Position numbers and translations under genes: made by a program. Source: JBHJHP01 sp042219825 (GTDB taxonomy: Bacteria > Bacteroidota > Bacteroidia > Bacteroidales > UBA5342). Taken from it: a DNA stretch of 64,000 nt. The stretch is from the NCBI RefSeq assembly GCF_042219825.1, contig NZ_JBHJHQ010000009.1, positions 186,001 through 250,000 on the forward strand. The letters run 5' to 3'. Every line of letters begins with the position of its first letter. Position 1 is the stretch's first letter. The notes beneath the pieces were generated by a model. That model did no database searches, had not been told where the DNA came from, and saw only the letters and a list, made by a program, of their open reading frames with translations. Shown one piece after another: positions 1-8,850 of the stretch.

Positions 1-990
1 GATGCCGTTGGCGGCAGATATGTCAAACACATTATTCTTGACCATATTTCAGCAAGCTGGAGTGTTGATGAATCTATGTCGGTTTACCATTGCGACAGCA
101 TTACTATTCAGTGGTGTTTAATTGCTGAAAGTCTATATGGTTCAAACCATATAAAAGGGCACCATGGATTTGGCGGGATCTGGGGAGGAAACCACAGCAC
201 CTATCACCATAACCTACTAGCAGATCATAGCAGTCGAAATCCGCGCATGGCATCTGGTTCAGGATTTACAGACTACAGAAATAATGTGATTTATAACTGG
301 GGTTACAATAGCTGCTACGGTGGTGAGGCTCAACAAAAGGGGCAAGACCTTGAAAAGTTCAATTTTTCAACATTCAATATAGTGGCCAATTATTATAAAC
401 CAGGCCCAGCCACACAACCAGGTGAAGTGTCTTACCGGATTGCCAATCCTGGTGCTAGAAACGAAACAGATGATTTTGGTAAATGGTACATTTCAGACAA
501 CATGGTTGAGGGTAATGTCAGGGTATCGGCCAACAATTGGGACGGTGGAGTACAAACAAAAATATTTTTAAATAAAATTAAACTGGAAAAACCATGGCCA
601 TCGATGCCTATTCTCCAACAAACAGCAGATGAAGCTTATCATTCGGTCCTTGATAACGCCGGTGCAATTTTACCAAAAAGGGATGCAGTAGATTCGAGGA
701 TAATCAATGATGCCCGCAATGGCACTGCCACTTATGAAGGCAATACATATAAACAGGATCAGAAAGTTGTTGATCCTTCTAAAATCTGCGGCATTATCGA
801 TTCTCAAGATGATGTTGGTGGCTGGACTGAACTAAAGAGCCTACCTGCCCCAATTGATTCGGACCACGATGGCATGCCTGACGAGTGGGAAACGAAACAT
901 GGATTGAATCCAAACAATGCGGATGACAGAAATAAAGTTGCAGCGGATGGTTATACGATGTTGGAACACTATTTAAATTCTATCCATTAA
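1..990 (+). CDS. Pectate lyase, PL1-like (5' end outside window)
   Basis: The reading frame is open from base 1, so the N-terminus, with any signal peptide, lies upstream of the window; an internal ATG at 76 is not a credible start. The visible part holds the PL1 signature DHISASWSVDE followed by beta-helix strands (DSITIQWCLIAESL, then HHNLLADHSSRNPR), which in this family form the Ca2+ and pectate-binding face where beta-elimination of polygalacturonate occurs. Near the C-terminus, DSDHDGMPDEWE resembles a thrombospondin type-3 Ca2+ loop, as in many secreted Bacteroidota lyases. It is likely exported and acts on the homogalacturonan or backbone part of pectin, in keeping with the GH28 and GH105 genes further along. 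The exact substrate cannot be told from the fragment. Confidence 0.82.
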   Translation, partial: DAVGGRYVKHIILDHISASWSVDESMSVYHCDSITIQWCLIAESLYGSNHIKGHHGFGGIWGGNHSTYHHNLLADHSSRNPRMASGSGFTDYRNNVIYNWGYNSCYGGEAQQKGQDLEKFNFSTFNIVANYYKPGPATQPGEVSYRIANPGARNETDDFGKWYISDNMVEGNVRVSANNWDGGVQTKIFLNKIKLEKPWPSMPILQQTADEAYHSVLDNAGAILPKRDAVDSRIINDARNGTATYEGNTYKQDQKVVDPSKICGIIDSQDDVGGWTELKSLPAPIDSDHDGMPDEWETKHGLNPNNADDRNKVAADGYTMLEHYLNSIH

Positions 991-1146
991 TTAAAATTCA
1001 AGCATTTAAGCAATAATCCATTTGAATTACTCATAAAGCAATTTACGCTTATAATTGGCTTCAATCTACAGTGAGTGAAATCCTGATCCAAACTGTATTT
1101 GAAATAGAATGTAAATAAACAGCCTGATCAGGATAATAAAAATAGG

Positions 1147-4100
1147 ATGATGCACAGAATTTTTACCATTTGTTTTTTAGCGCTTTTCGTGAATTCATAT
1201 AGTTTTGGACAAGCCATAGACCGTGTTGAAGGCAGTCCTTTCCCCGCCAGTCAGGCACCGGATACACTTTTTGTAACTGACAGATCCATGACTGCGTCTG
1301 AGCAGTTTTTAGTCGGATCGTTAAGCGGCGTACTTGCCAGAACAAAACCCATGATCCTGCAGCAACAGTATTTTCATGAGGAAAGTGTAAAAAATGCCTA
1401 TCCTGATCTCACTTATTTTAAAATCAACAGTACCAACCTGCAGACCATGCTGGCTTTTCTTGCAGATAAACTTGATGGTTATATTCTGTGTGATCCCCAG
1501 AGTCACAGTTCGAATGTAGCTGCGTCATTGTCTGGAATTTTGAACGCGGTAGCCGTTCCTACCAATCTTGAATCAAAAGCCATTGCTGCCGGTCTGACAA
1601 AAAAACTGGATGTCACGGGAAAAGACGAAGCCTGGGCACTGTCAAATTACGGTGATGTTCTTAATAAGGATGTGGCCTTCTTTCAGGCACTTGATGACTG
1701 GACAGGTTTGGTAGATTATGTGGCCTATACCGGAGGAATAAGATTTTACGATTCGGATATCAACGGAACTTTGGCAACCAGTGTGTACGATTTTTTGAAT
1801 GAAGGAGCCATGTTCTACGGTTGGTGGGTATCTGAAGATGGTTCGGTCGCGAAGTTGTCAGAAAAGTCATTTAAGATCATCCCGTCAGGTGGTTTGAAAA
1901 ACCTGGCCACACTGACCAATATACCGGATCCCGTAAAAAAACAGAAAGATCCCATTAATCCATATAAAGTAGTAGAGAATGTACATACCGTTTGTTTTGT
2001 TATTTCAGACGGTGACAATATATCATGGCCGGTTGGTTCAGGATATTGGGACCTGTGGACCTGGAAAAATGACAACCAAAGCAGGATCAACCTGGGATGG
2101 ACGCTCTCTCCTGCCCTGTGTGAACTAACGCCTTTAATTTACAACGATCTGGTTCAGGGACTGCAAACCACTCCTGAAGGCCGGAATGTAGCCATAGCTT
2201 CTCCTTCTGGTCTGGGCTACTACTTTCCGAGCCTGAGTCCGAATCAGCCGTTCCATTGCGAACAGCTGAACAAGTTCATGAAAAAAGCTGATATGAGCAT
2301 TGTCAATGTGATTGATACAGATGACGGCGCCCATGATCCAACCGAATACCTGAAACAAAGTAACATTGATGCCCTGTTTTATTATACGTACGGTCAACAG
2401 TACCAGGGCATGCATGGACAAATCAGCTGGTATAAAGGCAAACCCAGCATTGGCGGTCGCTATGTGTTCTGGGGTAACTCAGAGGACCGGAGTGCAGAAA
2501 CTCAGGAAATCATCTCTCAACGAATGGCCGATCTTTTGAATGACCAACCAACTGATATCCATGCTGAATCGGGTTACAGTCTGGTTCCGGTTCATATATG
2601 GACCATGAATCCACATGATGTAGCCAATGTCATCAGTAAACTGAACCCGAATATCAGGGTTGTGGCACCGGATGAGTTTGTCTGGCTCATCAGGAAAAAC
2701 CTGGGAGGTTTACCAATGGGATCAGGAACCGGATTGAATGCTTCCTATTTCAAAGATGCCGGTTTTGAAAATCTGGTTCATTCCAAAATAGACCGTAAAA
2801 TTGATTTCGACTGGAAACTTAAGGGACCGCTTGATTCTGTCGGTACGGATACCTATTCGGTTCGCTGGACCGGTCAGATCCAACCGTTATATTCCGATAA
2901 TTACACCTTTTACCTGACCACTGACGGCAGCGCCAAACTGACTATTAATGGTTCCGTTTTATTTGATGCAACTGATGCAGAAGGACAAACAACGAACTCA
3001 GGAAATATTAACCTGGAAGCTGGTCAGAAATATAATATCAATATTGAACATGCAGAAGGTTCCGGTGATGCGATGTGTATGCTGGAATGGGAAAGCGATT
3101 CACAGGTGGTTCAGGTGGTTCCGTTTACCCAGTTGTATGCTGATCCGATTCCGACAGCCGGGTTGGTTACTGCGTATAATGACGCTAACCTGGAAGGATT
3201 CTCAGCAGGACTAAAAATCGGTACTTACAATGCCGGACAACTGGCTGATCTTGGAATGGATGCTGAGACGATTTCATCGTTAAAACTTAAGGAAGGGTTT
3301 AAGGCTACTCTGTTCTCTGAAGATAATTTTGAGGGAGATTCCGTCATGATCACCGCAGATGCTTCTTTACTTTCGGATGTATTGATGAGCGACAACACCT
3401 CGAACTGGAACAATAAAACCAGATCGATTAAAGTAGAGGCAAACGGTGATCCAAATATCAGGGGCGCTTTTTATTTGAAAAACAAGGGCAGTAACTTCTA
3501 CATGGATGTGACTGGTGGTGAATTCAATACAGGCTATAACACGTCGGTACAACAATACAAATTAATGAGCAAAACCAACCAGGTATTTGAGTTTTTTCAT
3601 TTGGGCAATGGCGTCTATGAAATTATGGCTCGTCACAGCAAATTTATGCTGACGGTGGCAAAAACGAGTTTTGCTGAAAATGCCAATGTGCATCAGTGGA
3701 AGAATTTCGGATCGCTGAACCAAAAATTTATTGTGGTCCCGGCAGCTGATAATACCTATAAGTTTATTTCTGTTTACAGTGGCATGGTGATCAATGCTGC
3801 AAGTGGGGACATTGAAGCAAATGTGCGGATGAACAGCAATACAAACCAGGATCTTGGAATGTGGGTTATGCAACAAACCACAAGTCTGGAAGGTACCGGA
3901 GACGGATTAAAAGGTGAATATTACAATGGCCCTGCGTTTAACTCCTTCCGGTACAGCAGGGTTGATCCTGAAATCAATTTTGACTGGGGCGAATCTAATC
4001 CGGGATCCCCCATAAGAGATGACAATTTTTCCGTGCGCTGGACAGGCTATATTCAGCCGAGGTACACCGAAGAGTACACCTTTTATTTAAGAAGTGATAA

Positions 4101-4563
4101 CGGCAGGAGGCTCTGGATCAATGATCAGCTGATTATCGATAAATGGATCAACGATTATGATGTTACCTATACAGGCACGATAACCTTGCAGGCCATGAAG
4201 AAATATCCAATTAAACTGGATTATTTTGAAGAAGCTGGCGGTGCCAATATAAAATTGTGGTGGAGCAGCTCCCACGAAACCAAAGAGGTAATTCCCCAAA
4301 GTCAGTTATATTCTGATGTTACGGTTGGTCTGAAGGAAAATAATGCCATACCGTTGTTTATCTATCCAAACCCGGTTAAAAACAGGCTGTACGTTGAAGG
4401 ACTGGAACAACCTGAAGTACTAACCGTTTACAATCTTACGGGAGATAAAATACAGGAAGATTATAGTAAAAGTATTAGTACTGAAGCCTTGCCTTACGGC
4501 ATGTATTTTTTACTGTTTGATCACAATGGAGAAACACAAATATTCAGATTTATTAAGGAATAA
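1147..4563 (+). CDS. GxGYxYP-family putative glycoside hydrolase with two PA14 domains, beta/gamma-crystallin-like and ricin-like domains, T9SS sorted
   Basis: This is a 1138-residue secreted protein with a signal peptide (about residues 1-22, ending SYSFGQ). The GxGYxYP region spans roughly 30-515, with the family motif SGLGYYFPSL near residue 353; the family is listed as a putative glycoside hydrolase without an agreed activity. Downstream come a PA14 domain (about 525-665, motif YSVRWTGQIQPLYSDNYTF), a beta/gamma-crystallin-like unit (about 673-765), a ricin-type trefoil-like region (about 770-908), a second PA14 (about 918-1055, FSVRWTGYIQPRYTEEYTF) and a C-terminal T9SS sorting domain (YPNPVKNRLYVEG to the end). 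PA14 and trefoil domains usually bind carbohydrate, so this is probably a cell-surface or released enzyme. The true start may be the second Met at 1150. The 156-bp gap before it shows a CCTGATCAGG palindrome but no clear promoter. Confidence 0.8.
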   Translation: MMHRIFTICFLALFVNSYSFGQAIDRVEGSPFPASQAPDTLFVTDRSMTASEQFLVGSLSGVLARTKPMILQQQYFHEESVKNAYPDLTYFKINSTNLQTMLAFLADKLDGYILCDPQSHSSNVAASLSGILNAVAVPTNLESKAIAAGLTKKLDVTGKDEAWALSNYGDVLNKDVAFFQALDDWTGLVDYVAYTGGIRFYDSDINGTLATSVYDFLNEGAMFYGWWVSEDGSVAKLSEKSFKIIPSGGLKNLATLTNIPDPVKKQKDPINPYKVVENVHTVCFVISDGDNISWPVGSGYWDLWTWKNDNQSRINLGWTLSPALCELTPLIYNDLVQGLQTTPEGRNVAIASPSGLGYYFPSLSPNQPFHCEQLNKFMKKADMSIVNVIDTDDGAHDPTEYLKQSNIDALFYYTYGQQYQGMHGQISWYKGKPSIGGRYVFWGNSEDRSAETQEIISQRMADLLNDQPTDIHAESGYSLVPVHIWTMNPHDVANVISKLNPNIRVVAPDEFVWLIRKNLGGLPMGSGTGLNASYFKDAGFENLVHSKIDRKIDFDWKLKGPLDSVGTDTYSVRWTGQIQPLYSDNYTFYLTTDGSAKLTINGSVLFDATDAEGQTTNSGNINLEAGQKYNINIEHAEGSGDAMCMLEWESDSQVVQVVPFTQLYADPIPTAGLVTAYNDANLEGFSAGLKIGTYNAGQLADLGMDAETISSLKLKEGFKATLFSEDNFEGDSVMITADASLLSDVLMSDNTSNWNNKTRSIKVEANGDPNIRGAFYLKNKGSNFYMDVTGGEFNTGYNTSVQQYKLMSKTNQVFEFFHLGNGVYEIMARHSKFMLTVAKTSFAENANVHQWKNFGSLNQKFIVVPAADNTYKFISVYSGMVINAASGDIEANVRMNSNTNQDLGMWVMQQTTSLEGTGDGLKGEYYNGPAFNSFRYSRVDPEINFDWGESNPGSPIRDDNFSVRWTGYIQPRYTEEYTFYLRSDNGRRLWINDQLIIDKWINDYDVTYTGTITLQAMKKYPIKLDYFEEAGGANIKLWWSSSHETKEVIPQSQLYSDVTVGLKENNAIPLFIYPNPVKNRLYVEGLEQPEVLTVYNLTGDKIQEDYSKSISTEALPYGMYFLLFDHNGETQIFRFIKE

Positions 4564-4638
4564 ACTTCTGCCAACCTGATGGCTTTGAACCGATAGATTC
4601 TACCGGATTATTGTATTTTTACCTCAAACTTTACAGTC

Positions 4639-5091
4639 ATGCCAAAATCCATACAGGATTTATACCCGGAAAACCTTGCCCATTGTTACGGATGTGGGAA
4701 AAATAATCCACAGGGATTGCACCTGAAAACCTACCTGGTGGGCAATGAAACAATTGCGCATTTTACACCTGACCCCAAATATACGGCCATTCCGGGCAGT
4801 GTGTACGGTGGATTGGTCGCCTCATTACTGGACTGCCACGGCACCGGTTCTGCTGCAGCTTTCATCTGCCAGACTGAAGGTATTCCGTTTGAATTGCCCA
4901 TCCCTGTGCGTTGCGTGACTGCTTCCTTAAAAGTGGACTTTAAAGCCATGACACCGATGGGTGCTGAACTTGAATTAAAAGGGCATCTTAAAAAAATGGA
5001 AGGCAGAAAGGTATGGGTGGATATGACCTTATCCGCCAATGGAGAAATCTGTGCCACTGCTGAAATGCTTGCGATTCGTTTAAAAGAATAA
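4639..5091 (+). CDS. PaaI-type hotdog thioesterase
   Basis: This 150-residue cytoplasmic protein has the YGCGxxNPxGL entry motif (CYGCGKNNPQGLHL) typical of single-domain hotdog-fold acyl-CoA thioesterases, and a central helix GSVYGGLVASLLDCHG. In many relatives the helix reads HGG; here the His position is Tyr, while the Asp of LLDC is kept. The expected reaction is hydrolysis of an acyl- or aryl-CoA, but no substrate can be named. It stands alone between the GxGYxYP gene and the S41 peptidase, has no obvious link to glycan use, and is followed by a repeat element. The start is chosen at the ATG preceding PKSIQDLYPENLAHCYGCG, which gives the usual family length. Confidence 0.8.
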   Translation: MPKSIQDLYPENLAHCYGCGKNNPQGLHLKTYLVGNETIAHFTPDPKYTAIPGSVYGGLVASLLDCHGTGSAAAFICQTEGIPFELPIPVRCVTASLKVDFKAMTPMGAELELKGHLKKMEGRKVWVDMTLSANGEICATAEMLAIRLKE

Positions 5092-5107
5092 AATTATTGA
5101 AATGTTA

Positions 5108-5303
5108 TGAGGCTGTCCAAAAAATTATATCAGAATTATCTTTACTACGGATTGTAAGTATTTTTTACAAAATTACCCCTAAATCCCCTGAAGGGGACTT
5201 AAAGCCTTCCGTCAGCTGACGGAGAAGTTTGGAGGGGTAAAATAAAGATTGCTAACATTTTATAAGTTCAAAATATTTTTGTTTGTCTTTTTAGACAGCC
5301 TCA
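5108..5303. repeat. MITE-like element with terminal inverted repeats and inner Bacteroidota palindrome
   Basis: The ends TGAGGCTGTC (5108-5117) and GACAGCCTCA (5294-5303) are perfect 10-bp inverted repeats that extend imperfectly into A/T runs. Inside lies a nested hairpin: outer TTACCCCT (5173-5180) with AGGGGTAA (5233-5240), then TCCCCTGAAGGGGA (5184-5197) and TCCGTCAGCTGACGGA (5208-5223). No ORF of its own and no convincing target-site duplication were seen. It fills most of the gap between the thioesterase and peptidase genes. The end sequence looks like an insertion-sequence terminus, so a non-autonomous element is likely. Confidence 0.6.
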
Positions 5304-5369
5304 CCTTATTGCACAATACACAAATAATCAATATCTTAGTTTACAGTAATTACAAAGCCGAGACTTCAA

Positions 5370-7076
5370 ATGAGAAAGAAATACTGGTTCATCTTTATCC
5401 TTGTTCTTTTTACCGTATTATCTTCAATGCTGGGTTATTTCTATATCCAGAAGAAAAATGAATATAGGCAAATTGCAGGGGTAAAATATTATAATTCGAC
5501 CGATATTTCCAATTTGGCTGTACTTTGCAAGATATGGGGTTTCGTAAAGTATTATCATCCTTCCGTTGTTGAAGGAAAATATAACTGGGATGATGAACTG
5601 ATAAACATGATGCCCAAAGTTTTGAAATCTCACAACAAAGATGAAAGAAATCTGATGTTGTCTGAATGGCTTGCCTCACTGGAGGATTTTGAACAGGAAA
5701 CGTTGCCGGAATTATACCCAGACAGCGTAAGAATGTATCCTGATCTGGATTGGATAACAGATAAAACAGAATTAGGGACTCTTTCAGATCAACTTGAACG
5801 AATTAAAACGGCAAAAAGAAACTTTAAAAAAGATAAATTTATCCAGTATTCCGATAACACCATAAGCGGTGAAGCAGAGTATAACAAACCAACATATCCG
5901 GTAACGGAATACCGCCTTCTTGCTTTATTTCGATTCTGGAATGTTATTCAATATTATTATCCTTACAAATATCTAATCAGTGAAAACTGGCACAAGGACC
6001 TTTTAGAATTCATTCCTAAGTTTATTGATGCAAGAAATGAACTTGAATATAAGCTGGCTATTTTAGAACTTATAACAAAGCTTAATGATACACATGCCGG
6101 AATGGGATGGAACAACACTATTGAAAAGTGGAAAGGAGAAAATATAGCTCCTTATCAGGTTTCATTTGTTGAGGGGAAACTTGTAGTTACAGGTGTTTAC
6201 GCCGTACGTGACACAATTAATGCAAACCATTCTATTCAGGTTGGAGATGTTATTCTTTCAATAAACAAAACACCTGTGGAAAACATTATTGCCGAAAAAT
6301 GCAAATATACTCCCGGATCAAATTATACAGCACAGTTGCGTAGAATTGCAGATTTCATTTTAAGGACCAATGCGGAAAAAATGTATGTAGAATATCAACA
6401 CGACGGAAGACAATTAAATACTGTCGTTTCATGTTACACTATGAACCGGGTAAACATTACATCAAGGTTCCAAAGAAAGGAAACGCTTTTTAAAACAATT
6501 GGTGACAGCATTGGATACCTGTATTTAGGAAGTACCAACGGAGGTGTGGTACCTCAAACCATTAATACCAAAGGTTTAATTATTGATCTAAGATGTTATC
6601 CGGCATATGATAAGATTGGGGGATATATGGATTACGCTCTGCTTTATACAGAGCCTGAAGTATTTGTCAAGTTTACAATGGGCAATTCCAAATTTCCGGG
6701 CTTATTCCAATACTTGGGTGAACTAACTGCAGGCTCGGAAAATCCCAATGCCTATAAGGGTAAAAAGATAATCCTGGTAAATGAAGTTACTCAAAGTCAT
6801 GCAGAGTTTATAGCAATGAAATACAGCGTTGCAGAAAATTCAATTATTATTGGCAGTACTACTGCTGGTGCTGATGGAGATGTAATATCCCTTAAAATGC
6901 CCGGAGGCATTAAAGTCATGTTTACCGGGGTGGGTGTGTATTATCCTGATGGCAGGGAAACACAGGGAGTAGGTATTGTTCCCGATATAGAAGTAAAACC
7001 AACCATACAAGGTATCAGAGAAGGCAGAGATGAAGTACTGGAAAAAGCAATTGAGCTTATACTAAAAGAACGTTAG
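5370..7076 (+). CDS. S41-family peptidase, membrane-anchored, with PDZ-like domain
   Basis: This 568-residue protein has an N-terminal hydrophobic segment (about residues 6-26) after MRKKYW, which may be an uncleaved anchor or a signal peptide. A helical N-terminal region (about 40-220, with two FWN/KYYHP-type stretches) precedes a PDZ-like segment (about 265-335, VGDVILSINKTPVENI) and a C-terminal S41 catalytic region. The likely nucleophile is the Ser of VTQSHAEFIA, followed by GSTTAGADGDV, where other members carry the TxG loop. The basic residue of the classic CtpA Ser-Lys dyad (GKG) is not obvious, so it may follow the tetrad type found in tricorn/IRBP-like members. The gene is not obviously in an operon and is convergent with the GH43 gene. 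Confidence 0.85.
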   Translation: MRKKYWFIFILVLFTVLSSMLGYFYIQKKNEYRQIAGVKYYNSTDISNLAVLCKIWGFVKYYHPSVVEGKYNWDDELINMMPKVLKSHNKDERNLMLSEWLASLEDFEQETLPELYPDSVRMYPDLDWITDKTELGTLSDQLERIKTAKRNFKKDKFIQYSDNTISGEAEYNKPTYPVTEYRLLALFRFWNVIQYYYPYKYLISENWHKDLLEFIPKFIDARNELEYKLAILELITKLNDTHAGMGWNNTIEKWKGENIAPYQVSFVEGKLVVTGVYAVRDTINANHSIQVGDVILSINKTPVENIIAEKCKYTPGSNYTAQLRRIADFILRTNAEKMYVEYQHDGRQLNTVVSCYTMNRVNITSRFQRKETLFKTIGDSIGYLYLGSTNGGVVPQTINTKGLIIDLRCYPAYDKIGGYMDYALLYTEPEVFVKFTMGNSKFPGLFQYLGELTAGSENPNAYKGKKIILVNEVTQSHAEFIAMKYSVAENSIIIGSTTAGADGDVISLKMPGGIKVMFTGVGVYYPDGRETQGVGIVPDIEVKPTIQGIREGRDEVLEKAIELILKER

Positions 7077-7140
7077 CAATATAAAGCACAAGAAAAAATA
7101 TGAGATAATACGGTAGTAGAGACGTGATAAATCGGTGGCT

Positions 7141-8088
7141 CTATTGTTTCGTTTCTTCTGATTGCTCCGTTTTCACTTCCCCTTTCAACCCATCCAGCAC
7201 TTTCTGGCTTACTTTAAAAATAGTGCCGTGCTTATGGCCTTTGGGTAAGGATACCTGATCTGATATATTGGTAAAGGTTTTAAAGTCGGTCGTCCTGACT
7301 GCTCCGTATTTATAGTCACCGTACTGATCGAAATAGATCAGGTACTTATCGCCTACTTTAGCCACAGTGGGACCTTCAGTTTTAAAAGCCGTAAAGCGTT
7401 CCGAGAAGTCAGAATATGGTCCCAGTGGATTTTTGGCAAAGCCCACCAGAATATTCCGGTTTGGACGGGTGTTATCTTTAAATACCAGCACATAATCGTC
7501 CTTGCCTCGTTTTACAATAGTACCGTCAATACAACTAAATCCTGGATCAAGAAACAGTTTCGTATCGGAAAACGTTTCAAAATCTTTTGTGGTCACATAA
7601 TACAGGCGGTGGTTATTGCGCTCCTCCTCTATCCCCTTTTCAAACTTATATGGAATGGTGGAAGCCCACACAATAATATACCGGTCACTGTCACTATCGT
7701 AAAATAATTCCGGCGCCCATACATTTACCGTGGAAGTATCGTAATCCATCACCAGGATATGTTTTTCAGGCGACCAGTTGATCAGGTCTTTTGAGCTGGC
7801 ATAGCCAAAACCATAATCCCCGCGCCATGAAGACGTCCACACCATATGAAAAGTACCATCCGGCCCTTTCACTACCGACGGATCACGCATGACCTTCTGG
7901 GTACCCACTTCCGGTCTCAACCATGGTCCGCCCAGGTCGTTCCAGTGGTAGCCATCCTCGCTATACGCCAGATACAGTCCTTCGGTAGCCGGTTCACGAA
8001 AGGTGCTGAACATGTAATATTCTTTTTCGGGTTTGCATGATGCAAACATCAGCAGCAATAAAAACGATAGCAATACGGTGTTTTTCAT
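7141..8088 (-). CDS. GH43-like five-bladed propeller glycosidase, lipoprotein
   Basis: A lipoprotein signal (LLLLLMFASC) is followed by a beta-propeller with the GH43/clan-F pattern: MRDPSV near residue 68 (candidate catalytic base Asp), WAPELFYD near 125, CIDGTIV near 185 and TEGPTV near 238 (candidate acid Glu in the EGP motif). Enzymes of this group remove arabinofuranose, xylose or galactose. RG-I or RG-II side chains would be a natural target here, but the specificity cannot be read off. It is the last gene of the run that includes the corrinoid module, 69 bp after the MetH-like gene, so it may share that transcript. The acidic, Glu-rich tail after GEVKTE is unremarkable. Confidence 0.78.
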   Translation of the reverse strand: MKNTVLLSFLLLLMFASCKPEKEYYMFSTFREPATEGLYLAYSEDGYHWNDLGGPWLRPEVGTQKVMRDPSVVKGPDGTFHMVWTSSWRGDYGFGYASSKDLINWSPEKHILVMDYDTSTVNVWAPELFYDSDSDRYIIVWASTIPYKFEKGIEEERNNHRLYYVTTKDFETFSDTKLFLDPGFSCIDGTIVKRGKDDYVLVFKDNTRPNRNILVGFAKNPLGPYSDFSERFTAFKTEGPTVAKVGDKYLIYFDQYGDYKYGAVRTTDFKTFTNISDQVSLPKGHKHGTIFKVSQKVLDGLKGEVKTEQSEETKQ

Positions 8089-8157
8089 GATAATGCTTTT
8101 ATATTTTCAAATAATTATACGATATGAGCTTATTTTATATTTAAATGATTCGATAAA

Positions 8158-8850
8158 TTATCGTCTGTGTTTATCTCTGTATACACAATTCTCCAGATTA
8201 CACAGACTGCACTGGTAGTCATGAAACTCCACATTCCTTCCAATGCCAAACACACCACTGATTGATTTTACCGGCATCATTAATGCCGATGGTGTCAGAG
8301 ACACGCCACAAACCGTGCCGCCAAACAGATCAAACAACTGATGCTGATCCTTCACATTCCAGTGGCAATAACCCGGACTGTAGCGGTTGGTGATCTTCTC
8401 ACCATCACTCTCAACTCTCGCTCTGACCTCTTCCTGCAACTTATCGCCCACGGCTTCTGCAATGGCACTGCCAATCACATCGTATATATACCCCAGAACC
8501 GGATCATCACCCTTCAGCAGGCTGTCCGATTTGTGACTGATCGTTTTTCCGGCTGTACATACAAAAAATGCCAGTCTGTCTGATCCTTCCAGTTCCTTTT
8601 TTATGGTTTTTCCAAGTTTAAATACTTCACCGTTTATGCCAACGGATATCCGGCTGCTTTCAAAATCCGGAGCATCAGCAATAACAAAAGCACCCTTAAT
8701 ATCCTTCAGCATAAAACAATCCGCCAGAGCCTGATCCAGATAAGTGGGAAATGGTTCATAAAAAGAATCGGCATCATACCCCAAATCTTTTATGATGGAT
8801 AACCGGTCGATTTCCAGTTCCTCAAATGTATACTGTCGTTCTGTTATCAT
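8158..8850 (-). CDS. Stand-alone MetH-type B12 reactivation domain protein
   Basis: This 230-residue cytoplasmic protein matches the cobalamin-dependent methionine synthase activation fold, without the other MetH modules. The S-adenosylmethionine-binding signature RxxPGY of MetH is seen as NRYSPGYCHW (about residue 155), and the segment GGTVCGVSLTPSALMMPVKSISG follows as in MetH. A Cys-rich tail, CSLCNLENC, is not found in MetH and could bind a metal or cluster. In MetH this domain reductively remethylates inactive cob(II)alamin with SAM. A similar repair role for the adjacent corrinoid protein is inferred. It overlaps the CobW gene by 4 bp (ATGA), pointing to translational coupling. Confidence 0.82.
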   Translation of the reverse strand: MITERQYTFEELEIDRLSIIKDLGYDADSFYEPFPTYLDQALADCFMLKDIKGAFVIADAPDFESSRISVGINGEVFKLGKTIKKELEGSDRLAFFVCTAGKTISHKSDSLLKGDDPVLGYIYDVIGSAIAEAVGDKLQEEVRARVESDGEKITNRYSPGYCHWNVKDQHQLFDLFGGTVCGVSLTPSALMMPVKSISGVFGIGRNVEFHDYQCSLCNLENCVYRDKHRR

